The position numbers and the translations under genes were made by a program. A stretch of DNA of 64,000 nt from Nemophila menziesii (Eukaryota > Streptophyta > Magnoliopsida > Boraginales > Hydrophyllaceae), in contig JARWIR010000001.1 of the NCBI GenBank assembly GCA_029959085.1, positions 65,410,899-65,474,898 of the forward strand. Direction: 5' to 3'. Below, one piece after another: positions 32,604 through 42,532 of the stretch. The notes under the pieces are model-generated. The model searched no databases, was not told where the DNA came from, and was given only the letters and a program-made list of their open reading frames with translations. Within the stretch, counting starts at the first letter, position 1. Each line of letters begins with the position of its first letter.

Positions 32604-32835
32604 GTGCCCGTTTGGAAGTGCTTTTTGGGAGAAGCACTTAAAAGTGTTTTTAGTATTTTAAAAGTTTTTTTTACTTTGAAAAGCACTTTTTTGAGAAGCA
32701 CCAAATAGGTGCTTCTTAAAAAAAGCACTTAAAATAATTTTAGATTTCAAAATTATTTTTAATAATTATTTTAAATACTGAAATTTAATCTAAAAGCGCT
32801 TTTTTACTCTAAAATAAGCACTTCCAAACGGGCTC
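32604..32835. mobile_element. Tourist-like MITE (PIF/Harbinger type)
   Basis: A 232-bp insertion with inverted ends GTGCCCGTTTGGAAGTGC and the complement of GAGCCCGTTTGGAAGTGC, flanked by TAA (32601-32603 and 32836-32838). The 5' LTR at about 19880 has the empty site. Ends and the 3-bp TAA duplication fit the Tourist group. The interior is T-rich, with AAGCACTT repeats in both orientations, and has no coding capacity. Confidence 0.85.
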
Positions 32836-32930
32836 TAAAACATCAAGAGAGAAGAAGCAGAAGGAAGAAGAAGAAAGATGTAGAGCTGGAGAATGTCTCC
32901 ATTCTCAGCCAAATCCAATTCCGGAAATTA

Positions 32931-33191
32931 GGGCCCTGTTTGGTTTATGAAAACATTTTCTGTTTTCGTTTTCAAAATACATTTTCAGAAAATGATTTCC
33001 GTTTTCAGTTTCAATATTTTTAGAAAATATGGAAAACGTCAATTTCGCGTTCTCTAATATAGCACTGATTTCATTTTATTTTCCAGAAAACTGTTTTCAT
33101 TTTCTTTAGCCAAACACGTTTTCAGTAGCATTTTGGAAAATATAGAAAATGAAAACAGAAAACATCCATTATTTTCACGAACCAAACGTTC
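32931..33191. mobile_element. Second MITE in the 3' LTR
   Basis: An insertion of about 260 bp absent from the 5' LTR. Ends are inverted: GTTTGGTTTATGAAAAC on the left and the complement of GTTTGGTTCGTGAAAA on the right. The interior is a run of GAAAAC/GTTTTC words in both orientations. TTA borders both ends, but a few LTR bases are missing at the right junction, so the class (PIF/Harbinger-like) and exact limits are uncertain. Confidence 0.68.
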
Positions 33192-34049
33192 TTATTTTTA
33201 ATTCTGTAAAACAATATGAATTTCATTTCTTTTAATTTAGTTTTCTTTTTTATTAGTATGAGCTAATTTCTTCATAGTACTTGAGAATGCTTAATGGGTG
33301 AATCCCGATTCTATTGAATTCCTTATGTCTGAATTTGGGTTTCTGTTAAATTAAATTAAATTGGGTCTTTTACTCTTTTCGTTAATTTGAGATTATTTAC
33401 TGTTTTGGAGTCATGAACTAAGAACAGGTTTTAGTATCTAGGCTATTCCACATACGTGGCGTGTGGATCATCCTGACGGAGGGTTTAGGTACGGACTTAA
33501 TTACTCAATCTAAAATAGAAGCTATTGACTCTGACGAGTTTAGTTAATTTTAGGGCCAATGTGGTAAAATTACTTAATCATTCGAAAGTGGATCATATTT
33601 ACCCTGACGGGACTAGTGACACTCTAGAATCGCCTTATAGTCCACCCTGTCGGGGGTATAAGGAATTTAGAATCCCGACCATTGTTAATTGACCAATTTA
33701 ACCCTTAAACAGCATATGTTATGAAATAGAATTAGGAGGATCCCTTGCGTTTCTCAAGTACTGCCTTCTCATATTTGCGTCTTACCTTCATTTACTCGCG
33801 TCTTAGTATTTACTTGCATTTTCTCTTTAGTCTTTTCATTACTTAGGATTAATACAAACAACCAATCAAACATTATATCCTTTACTTGCTTTCATAAGTG
33901 CAACCATTCATTATTTGATAAGCATTGTAGTTAACCAACCGTCCCTGCGAACGATCCTAGAATCATTATTACTTCTTGGGACAACCGTACACTTGCGGTT
34001 GTTGTTCAATTACTTTTTCATTTATTTTAGAACACACAAAGGACCACCA

Positions 34050-35841
34050 GTAATTAATATTTTCATACTCTTTCCACACTGACAAGGCTTTTTGTATAGT
34101 TCTTAGATGGTCAGTTACAGTGTTGTTGTATTTGTTATCATTTCTATTTATCCATATTTTCCACGCAATTGTACTAATCTTTTCAAGTACAAAATCTCCC
34201 TTATTCATTTCATTTTGTAGCTTGATTATACTAGCCATCCAAGTATCTGTTTTACTGGTCATCTGGTTGCTAGTATATAAGCTTAAACGAGAGTTAAACC
34301 ATACTTCTCTTGCCCATTCACACTATAGTAATAAATGCTCAACATTTTCAACTGATTTGTTACAAAGTTCACAAAGAGGGGATTTTATAATTTTCCTCAT
34401 ATATAAGTTCTCGTTAGTGGGGAGTATATTTTTAAAAACCCTCCACAAAAAGTTTTTAATCTTGGGGGCAACTTTAAGATTCCACAACATTTTCCACACA
34501 TTTGAATAAATAGTATGTGAAGATGTGGCTTTAACATTATCTTTTCCAAAACTCAGTTTTTCCCTTTTTGCTTAAGGAGTTGATATACGTTTTTCACTTC
34601 ATAAGTACCATTATTACCTGTAGAGAAAATTGTTCTATCTTTACCACCTGAGAGACGTATAAATATATTAAGAATACACTTTGCTATTTCAGGAATATAA
34701 AGTTTATTAACTAGATCAACATTCCAACCTCTCCCATATTGTATCATAAGGTCTACTACCCTTATGATTGAGATATCTTTTGGGGGGGGGGTAACTTTAT
34801 TAACATTAGAGATCCAAATATCAGTATGTAAGTTAATAGCGTACCCATTACCAATTTTCCATTTTACTTCATTTTTTAGAGTCTCTAAACCTGTTAGAAG
34901 GCTTCTTCATCCCAAAGAGGGAGAATTCCCTACTTTGGCCTCTAATAAAGAGGTGAATGGAAAATATTTACATTTTAGCACTTTACATAATAGTGAGCCA
35001 TGATTATTAAGAAGATTTCAGGCCTGTTTACCCAGTAGAGCAAATTTCATGAGATGAAGGTCCTTGAATCCTAAGCCTCCTGAGTGTTTACTCTTAGTTA
35101 AAGATTTACGGGAACCCCAATGAATTTTTTTATTATCTTTAGTGCCACACCAAAACTTTTCTATCTGTGATGAAATTAGATCACAAGTTCATTTTGGAAT
35201 TAAATAAGAAGACATATAATAATTTGGCATACTAAGCAGTACAGCCTTAATAAGAACCTCCTTACCTGCTTCAGATAAAAACAATTTTTTCCAATTTTCA
35301 GTTCTCTTTAGGGTATTTTCAACTAAAATATTTAAATAATTAGTTTTAGACCTACCCCATTCAGTGGGGAGGCCTAGATATTTACCCAAGTTATTAGCGA
35401 TCTTCATATTAAGCCTCCCATCCATAATACACGAAATATACCCAGGGGTATTTGGACTAAATTTAATCCCACATTTGTTAAGACTTAGTTTCATTCCAGT
35501 AGCATGACCATATCTATTAATAACGTCATTAAAACTATTAATTTCTTTATAATTTGCTTTCATAAAAAATATACTATCATCACCAAACAGTAAATGAGTA
35601 ATGGCCATTCTTGAGATTTTAATGCCTTCCATCATATTATTGTTAACTTTATCTTTTATAAGAATGGATAAAGTCTGGGTTATTATAGTGAATAGAAAAG
35701 GAGATAAGGGTTCTCCCTGTCTCAGGCCACGTTTTGGTTTGTTTAAGACATGAGGAGTCCCATTTATAAGCATAGAGTAAGAGACAGAACTTACACATCT
35801 CATGATTTTATTGATCCATCTTAAACCCAGTTTTCCATCAT
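34050..35841 (-). pseudogene. Dissected LINE, piece 2: ORF2 RT C-terminal half to zinc region
   Basis: Minus strand. The frame at 35189-35803 holds RT blocks MRCVSSVSYSMLING, KRGLRQGEPLSPFLF, HLLFGDDSIFF (the FADD core is FGDD here), NLGKYLGLPTEWG and AGKEVLIKAVLLSMPNYYMS. Downstream parts (34553-34747, 33969-34262) continue to the zf-RVT-like region with stops and shifts. It joins piece 1 in frame across element A and piece 3 across element C with a frameshift near the junction. Confidence 0.87.
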
Positions 35842-37374
35842 TGATGTCTTCTCATTTGTGATAGATTTATGTTAAGATGAGACATCATTTTTAGTGATTT
35901 AGAAGTCTTTCTAATTGATTTTCTTGAGAAATAGTGCACTTTCCAATTTTAAGTCTTAATTTAGTAAAATAATATTTTTAGAGCATATTGGGTTTAATTA
36001 TTTATTTAGTGTGAAGCTTTAAAGATAATTATGGAGATTAATTAGAGTCCAAGTCAAAGACTACAAGATATGGAAAGAGATAAGCATGGAAATTGGAGAT
36101 AAGGAAACAAAACCTAAAAACATGGAAAAGGAAAAGTTGCCTTAAATCTGAATTTCTGCACCAACGACCACAAATCAGCTTATATCTCAAGATCGGTGTG
36201 GAATTTGGAGAAATGATTAAGAGCAAAGTTGAAGATCTCTCCAAGACGATGAATTTCGACTACTCATACGCGTCAAACGGATGCGTATTGAAGCTGATAG
36301 GACCAAATAAAAAACGGGCCTGATTTCATGTTTTAGGGTTACGAATTTGAGTTGGGCTTGGAGTCCATTACTTACCTTCTCCTTCAAGAAAACGAATTAG
36401 GTCTTCTAAACACCTATAAATACACCCTTATATCACTTGTAATTCATCCTTGCCTCATAGTAATTAGTTCTTAAGGTTTTATTCTTCCAACTTATTATAG
36501 AGAGCAAGATGATGTCTTTTATTATTTCTTTTAGTTTATTTCCTTCAGGTATGAACTAAACTTCCCATAGCTTGGGTTTTGCATCATGTATAATCTATGA
36601 ATTCTAATTTCTTTCTATCTAAGTTTCTTTGGGAAGTACATATTTTAATCTGATATTAGCTTCTTACCTATATATTTGTTTATGTATTTTGATTTATTGC
36701 TTGTCCTAGAACTAATCACTTTATGCTTTCTTAATAGTAATTAGATGATCACCTTAGCTGGGTGTCTAATTATTGAAACACCACATAACGTCTAGTGTCG
36801 ATATTGGTCCTGACAACACTAATTCTAACTAGATAGTCATTAGGGTATAATTTAATCACTATCACCATGTATGGAAATTGATTGCTTAGGGCCTTGGTAG
36901 CGCTTGTAAACCCTATTTGAACCAGCCTCGTGGTGTGTCCGTAGCCCCCTTAGTCGCTCTCAAGGTCTAAGGTATGGGAATTTAGAATCCTGACTAAGTA
37001 TTTAAGAGCTAATTATCTCCCTTATTAACTAGATCTAATAGAAAGAATTAGAAAGATTAGTGCATACTAGCAAAACCAAAGCTATACTTCTCATCTCATA
37101 TTTCTTCATATTTAATTTACTGTCTTTATTTTCCTTAGTTTAATTAGTAATCTCTAATTATTCTCTTTTTATTTTCATGTCTTTTAATTAATTACTCCTT
37201 ACTCGTTATTTCTACCTATTCGATTAACACACTAAGTCCCTGAGAATGAACTCAACTTATCATTAAAACTTTATACGTCCTGTAATACTTGCAGTATTGT
37301 GCCTGTCTAGGGTGAGAGTGCGTTGTTTTCTGACTTATTATTTATCTTATTTTATCACACCCTAGGCGACACCA
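35842..37374 (+). repeat. 5' LTR of element C
   Basis: TGATGTCTTC...GGCGACACCA, 1533 bp. TATAAATA at 36415-36422. It shares the terminal dinucleotides and the GACATCATTTTTAG block near the start with the other Athila-type LTRs but is otherwise a separate subfamily. Confidence 0.93.
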
Positions 37375-37380
37375 AGTTTT

Positions 37381-37398
37381 TGGCGCCGCTGCCGGGGA
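37381..37398 (+). promoter_or_regulatory. Primer-binding site of element C
   Basis: TGGCGCCGCTGCCGGGGA, 6 bp after the LTR; complementary to the 3' end of tRNA-Asp apart from one position. Confidence 0.88.
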
Positions 37399-37529
37399 CT
37401 TGTGTCTCGTTAGCGTGTGGGTTATCTATTTCGAGTAATAGTTTTAATTAATTTTTATTTTTCAGTATTTAGTTTTTGTTTTTCCGGATTTACGCTTGTG
37501 GTTTGCTTTAGTCTTTTTCAGATTTCACA

Positions 37530-40400
37530 GTGTTTAATTCTTGGCCTCCGTTACCGGAGCCTGAGAGGAGCTTTAGATCTTATAATAAACGTGTTCGTGA
37601 GGAAAGAGCCTTTAAAAGAGCTATGGCAGGCGTACAAGATCAGTTAGATCCACCACTTGTAATCCCACCTGAAGGATTACCATACTTTGCACCAGGAGGA
37701 CCACCACCATTTATCCCACCTGGTGTACAACAACAAGGACAACATCCACTAGGAAGAGGTAACGGGCAAAACAATGTTAATCAGAACCGAGATGAACAAG
37801 ACCTACCTGGCCTCGGAGTGCCGTTTCATGTTCAACCGATAGGTTACCGTCCTCCGGAGATCCAAAACATCAAATTTCGACCCGATCCGGGTATGCTCAG
37901 TCAGTTTCAAAGTTTTTGACTCTACAGTGGTACAACAATTCAAGATCCGGTAAGAGCGATTCAGAAGTTTATGCAGATTTGTGATGCTTATGTTACTCCA
38001 GGCATTACACGCGCGCAACTGTATTGTCATATGTTTTCGTTCTTTCTGACCGGTAGAGCTGGTGAGTGACTAGATAGGCAACCACCAGGGACAATTAATT
38101 CATGGACTGAACTTGAAGCCGCTTTCTTTAATCGTTTTTATCCGAAGAGTATGAGGCTCAAAGATCAAAGCGAGCTTGCAAAGTTTTGTCAAGAAGATGG
38201 AGAAGCAGTAGGAGAAGCATGGATAAGGTTTCAACAGAAGTTAGCTAGATGTCCGCTCCATGGTTATACCCCCTCTATACAGTTAGCTATATTCTATGAA
38301 GGTATCAACGAAGCAGGTAGACTGAAGGTGGATAACATTGGGAAAGGAAATTTCGTGTCCATGGACCCTACTGAAGCTACCGAGGTTTTGGAAAAGATTA
38401 TTGAACAAGAAAGAAGTTGGCCATCTTCGCGATCTTCTGCCACAAAGACCCGAGGTACGCTTCGTTTAGATGCAGAAACTGCAAACTCAGCTCAAATATC
38501 TGCATTAGAGAATCAAATCAAAGAACTTAAGCTAGAGATGCAGAGAAATTTAGTCGCAGCAATTGTAGTGCAAGAAGCACAAGGTTGTCAACAATGTGGG
38601 GTTAATAATCATACTTGGGAAGAGTGCGAAGGAAATCCACAATCTGTTTATTTCATATCCAATCGAGGAGGTTATCAATTTGGTAACCGAAACCATTCGG
38701 GTATGCAGTATTCAAATCCTCAGGGGGCCGCCAATCCTGGTCATTATCAACCACGTCCCCAGAACAACTTTTTCCAACCAAGAGGTCAGTATCACAATCA
38801 ATATCAGAATAGACCTTCTCCCCCACAACAACCTGTTCAGGATGCCTATGCCGACTCATTAGATTAGAAAGCTCTACCACAGTATCCTCAAGAGGGAACT
38901 ATGGATAATAAACTATTAGCAAAAGTCTTGGACCGTTTGACCACGACTATGAACACTCAGGGCGAAAAGTTACGAGGACAAGATGCCGCAATTCAGATTT
39001 TAGGTACTCAAATAGAACAAATGAACAAGGTTCTAACAAATATAATGGAACAAAAAGAATTGAAGGCTATCGAAGGAGGTGATGACAATGTTGGGTTCGA
39101 AGCTTGTAAGGCTATTTGCCTTGAAATTGAAGAAAAAAGGGAAGTACCACATGCTGACGTTAGTGCCGTGGAGATTCCGAGTACCGAAGACGAACCAACC
39201 AAGTCTAGCCCCGTGGAATCTCACTGCTCTGAGAGTCATGTGGAGGACGATTCAGAAAAATCCAAATTTATACAACTTCTGAAGGATATGAAAGAGGAGA
39301 TTAGATCGGTTATGGACTTTCAAGCTGAGCTGGCTAAAGAGAAAGAGGAAGAAGTCTCAAAGGAGGAACCAAGAGTTGGAGTTGAAGTTGCACCTGCTGT
39401 GCAAGAAGAGAAAGAGGAAGAGAAGGTGGAATCGCCACCTGTAGTTCAAACAGTGTCATCAACTATTCCTGATACAAATTCAAAATATGACACCGAACTC
39501 AAGACATTTGTAGAGGCGTACACTCCCGAAAATATCAACTCCCAAATGCTTGAGATTGCGAAGACAGGGCTTACACCGCAACAAGTTTTTACGCAAGTTA
39601 TTCCTGAGAAAGAAGCGAGTGTAGAAGCACCAAGAGAGAACCTGAGAGTCTCAAGAAGAAGTGAAAGAGAGTTACCAACGAAGCTCAAAGATCCGGGAAG
39701 TTTTAACCTTCCTATTCAAATTAATGGTATGCTCAAGGTGAAATCTATGTACGATGTGGGTTCAGGTGTGAATCTTATGCCTAAGTCCGTGTTCGAGAAA
39801 CTTGGACTTCAAAAATCAGAGAAAGCTCCAGTGAAGTTCCAGTTCGCTGACAACTTAGTTACCAAGACATGGGGAACAGTGGAGGACGTCTTAGTCCGAG
39901 CAGGTAGTATCGCCATCCCTACTGACTTTGTTATACTTGAGTTTGATGCAGATAAGCAGGTTCCAATCATACTTGGACCGCCATTCATGGCCACAAGTCA
40001 AAGTGTCATCAACTTCCAAGAAGGGACCATTACCCTTCATGCAAAGAACGTATCTGAGACCTTCTATGTCTTGGGTAAGAAACCAAGGAAGTTAGATACC
40101 ACCGTTCCTGTCATCCACAGCCTTTCATATCACAAAGTCCCTCCAGAGAAGATCCACTTAAAACCTGTGGATACTGAGACAAACATTGAGTTTGGGGTTG
40201 GCCATGAAGTACTATGGAAAGCTCACAAACGCGAAAATAGGCCACGTAGTTTCAAAGACTCGTGGATGGAACCATTCATTGTCACTAAGGTTGTTTCAGC
40301 CAAGGTGATAGAAATCCGACCCAAGAAGGGGATCAAGCGCAGATTAGTTGACGTTCATAGCCTAACTCGTTGTTGGAGAGGCTATATTCGCAAATCGTGA
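37530..40400 (+). pseudogene. Element C gag-coiled coil-protease-integrase tail fusion
   Basis: One frame of about 957 codons interrupted only by TGA 37917, TGA 38067 and TAG 38865. The first in-frame ATG is at 37623, so the original start may be lost. Parts in order: Pro/Gly-rich N-terminus, gag core (WTELEAAFFNRFYPKSMRL, IQLAIFYEGI), knuckle CQQCGVNNHTWEEC, Asn/Gln-rich tail, a coiled coil (LLAKVLDRLTTTMNTQGEKL), a Glu-rich acidic stretch, the motif LTPQQVFTQ, protease (MYDVGSGVNLMPKSVF, DFVILEFDADKQVPIILG) and then directly a GPY/F-like tail (VGHEVLWKAHKRENRPRSFK, DSWMEPFIVTKVV). RT, RNase H and the integrase core are absent. From 38868 to 40400 the frame is clean for 510 codons, which suggests it was under selection until recently. 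Confidence 0.88.
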
Positions 40401-40411
40401 TAGAGGTAACG

Positions 40412-40430
40412 CGTCTAACTTTAAAAGACG
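40412..40430 (+). promoter_or_regulatory. Post-pol hairpin (element C copy)
   Basis: CGTCT-aactttaaa-AGACG, 11 nt after the stop codon. The loop is identical to that of element E. A second potential stem (CGGG-agacaa-CCC) follows at about 40449-40461 and has a counterpart in E. Confidence 0.65.
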
Positions 40431-40631
40431 TTAAATAAAAGTGTTGTACGGGAGACAACCCACGATTTTTTATGTTTTTATGTCTTTTACGTTTTTAGTT
40501 TGTGTTTAGTTTAGTTGTTTTTAGTTGATATTGCATATTTGAGAAAGGTATTAGTGTTTTTGATGCTTAGGTATTGGAGAAATCGAGTTCGGGAGGAGAA
40601 AACAAATTCTACGGAAAAATCAGACCAGCAG

Positions 40632-40882
40632 TCCGGTACACCGGACGATTCTTCCGGTATACCGCGAGAGAGAAAACATGTGACCACGGGGGTAAGACTC
40701 GGGTTTTTGGCCGAGAAGAAAAAAAATCAGAACTATAGGTGCGGTACACCGGACCCTAGTTCCGGTATACCGCGGGAGAGAAAACACGTGACCACGGGGT
40801 AGAGGACACGCGTTTTTTGCCGAGCATTAAAATTTCGAGGAACAGAAGCTGCGGTATACCGCGCCTCAGTTCCGGTATACCG
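40632..40882 (+). repeat. Tandem array of paired palindromes, element C
   Basis: Three pairs built on CGGTACACCG and CGGTATACCG, with centres at 40638.5/40659.5, 40746.5/40767.5 and 40856.5/40877.5. The spacing within pairs is exactly 21 bp three times; pairs repeat every 108-110 bp in a tandem unit that also carries GAGAGAAAAC and GTGACCACGGGG. The palindromes differ from those of element A but occupy the same place between pol and the extra ORF. Confidence 0.88.
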
Positions 40883-40922
40883 CACCACACCGCTGGAGAG
40901 AGAAAAAAATTCGTTTTAAGCT

Positions 40923-41332
40923 TATAAAGGAGGAGGATTGGTATTATTCCGAATTATTAAATCCTTAAGCCTCTCTTTTTTCTCCAAACCTCTCCCAACT
41001 CCATTAAAGCTCATTCAAACCTTCCCCAAACATCAAAACACTACCCAATCATCATAAAAACACATCAAAGCTTCTCTCTACATCATTACAATGGAGATTC
41101 AAGCACCCAATTCTCACCAAACACATTGAAATTGAAGAATAAAAAGCTTAAATTTTCAAAATTCATCCTAAATTTTTTTAAATCCATACCAACCCATCAA
41201 GAATTCATCTTACCTACATAGAGATTCATCATCAGTTCACCTTTCCTAAACCAAATCAAGCTTGTTCAACTAATAATTCAAAAGTTCAAATTTCAAGAGT
41301 TGTTAAAGCTTTGAGTTGGGGGTCAATTGAGA
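40923..41332 (+). promoter_or_regulatory. Possible internal promoter and leader of the extra ORF
   Basis: TATAAAG at 40923-40929 lies 41 bp after the last palindrome. It is followed by a 400-nt C/A-rich, G-poor leader (TCTCCAAACCTCTCCCAACT and similar), then GAGTTGGGGGT and the ATG at 41333. Element E has a closely similar leader at 61560-61800. Confidence 0.45.
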
Positions 41333-42532
41333 TGACTAAGAGAACAGAAACATTATCTAACAAGAGGGAGATGCAGAAAAGCAAGGTATTGGGTTCAATT
41401 GAGAAGAAATCAAATAACAAAGGTTCTATTTCTAAAGCTAAGGGTAAAATCGATGTTGAAGAAGGAGATAAGCTAGCTATGTTTGATTCAATGGGGAAAA
41501 GGCTTTACTTTTACTCAAAGGAGAAAACACAATATCTTCCCTTCAAAGGTCCTACACCCATGGATAAATAGAAAGCTTCAAAGGCCTTGATAGCTTCTGC
41601 AGAAAAACAATTAAAGGAACTACCTTTTGCTTATGAGAAAGTATTCGCTGAAGAAGTTGGTGCAGGAGAATATAAGAGATTCTTGGAGCTTGGTGAAAAT
41701 TGGGTTGGCCTACGTTCATGGTAAGACGTTCTGAATTATGTCATGAGTTAGTTTTAGAATTCTATTTAGGCCTCTTTAGCCGAGATAGTTAAGGTTGTGT
41801 TCCGATTAGAGGAAAGTTAGTTCCTTTCACATTTAATGAGATTAGAAACCACTTCAAGTTTAAGATTGGATATTGCAAGTATAGTGAAGCGGTGGCTAAA
41901 CGAAAAATCTTTGATGAGGAATTACTATTTGAGCATGTTTTAGACAAGGAGAAAGTGCAATCACATAAGGGAGAATTGAAGGCACCTTGGCCTTACAAAT
42001 ATCTTCAACCGGATGGGAGAGTTTGGCACAATTTCCTTATTCCTAATGTATTCGGAAACACACGAACTTTGGATGTGACTAAGAAGAACGCTTTACTGTT
42101 GGATTGTATTTTGAGAGGAGAAGAAGTGGATGTAGCACAGTTGATCAACGAGGAGGTGATGCGATTTTCGGTCTCTCCTAAATCAGTTTATAATGTTAAA
42201 TTCCTACTATGATCACGTGTATTGTGCGAAAAGCGAATGTTATATTGGGTGAAGAAGAGAAACTCGAGTTTAAGAAGAGTTATATTGATAATGCTTGGAT
42301 CATAAAAGTCATGAGAGGAGCGGTTTCTACGCAAATCTCAAAAGAAGAAAAGGAGCAAAGTTGGCAAGAGAAGATGGAGGAGCGTTTAAACAACTTCGAA
42401 GCAGCTCAAACTTCCTTAGCAAATGATGTGGCACAAATCAAAGCCAATCAAGTACACATCATGACACTCCTTGAGCAATTAACGAAAGATCAAGCAAATC
42501 CTACCTTGGATGTCAATAATGCGAAACAATAG
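41333..42532 (+). pseudogene. Element C extra (env-position) ORF, decayed
   Basis: Begins MTKRTETLSNKREMQKSKVL and meets TAG at 41569; a frameshift near 41720 leads to LCHELVLEFYLGLFSRDS, a stop, then GCVPIRGKLVPFTFNEIRN, the same domain type as in element A. The frame at 41892-42212 (DEELLFEHVLDKEKVQSHKG, YLQPDGRVWHNFLIPNVFG) continues it, and a second shift near 42209 leads to a C-terminal coiled coil (WQEKMEERLNNFEAAQTSLA) ending at TAA 42530-42532. The product's role is unknown; no membrane segment is evident. Confidence 0.75.

Larger units (their letters stand above)
18790..34049 (+). mobile_element. Element A: Athila-type Ty3/Gypsy retrotransposon
   Basis: A complete 15.3-kb insertion bounded by LTRs 18790-20838 and 32015-34049 and by the target duplication GTAAT (18785-18789 and 34050-34054). 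Internal order is PBS, gag, protease, RT, RNase H, integrase, spacer with palindrome array, extra ORF, 3' non-coding region, PPT. Both LTRs were later enlarged by MITEs, and a solo LTR landed in the PPT. The two LTRs differ at roughly a dozen sites in the first 600 comparable bases by eye, so it is not a recent insertion. Five in-frame stops in gag-pol and three in the extra ORF make it inactive in cis. Confidence 0.95.
32015..34049 (+). repeat. 3' LTR of element A (with two MITEs)
   Basis: Pairs with 18790-20838: both share variants absent from the other LTR subfamily (for example TTTGAATATTTTGATAG and CTTGTGTATTTTAGTG). Two insertions not present in the 5' LTR raise its length from about 1.54 kb to 2.03 kb. 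TATAAAA at 32549-32555. GTAAT follows at 34050. Confidence 0.93.

Noticed and set aside
30448..34049. Tandem LTR pair as an element of its own
   Set aside because: The two LTRs belong to different subfamilies and have separate target duplications (GGGGT and GTAAT).
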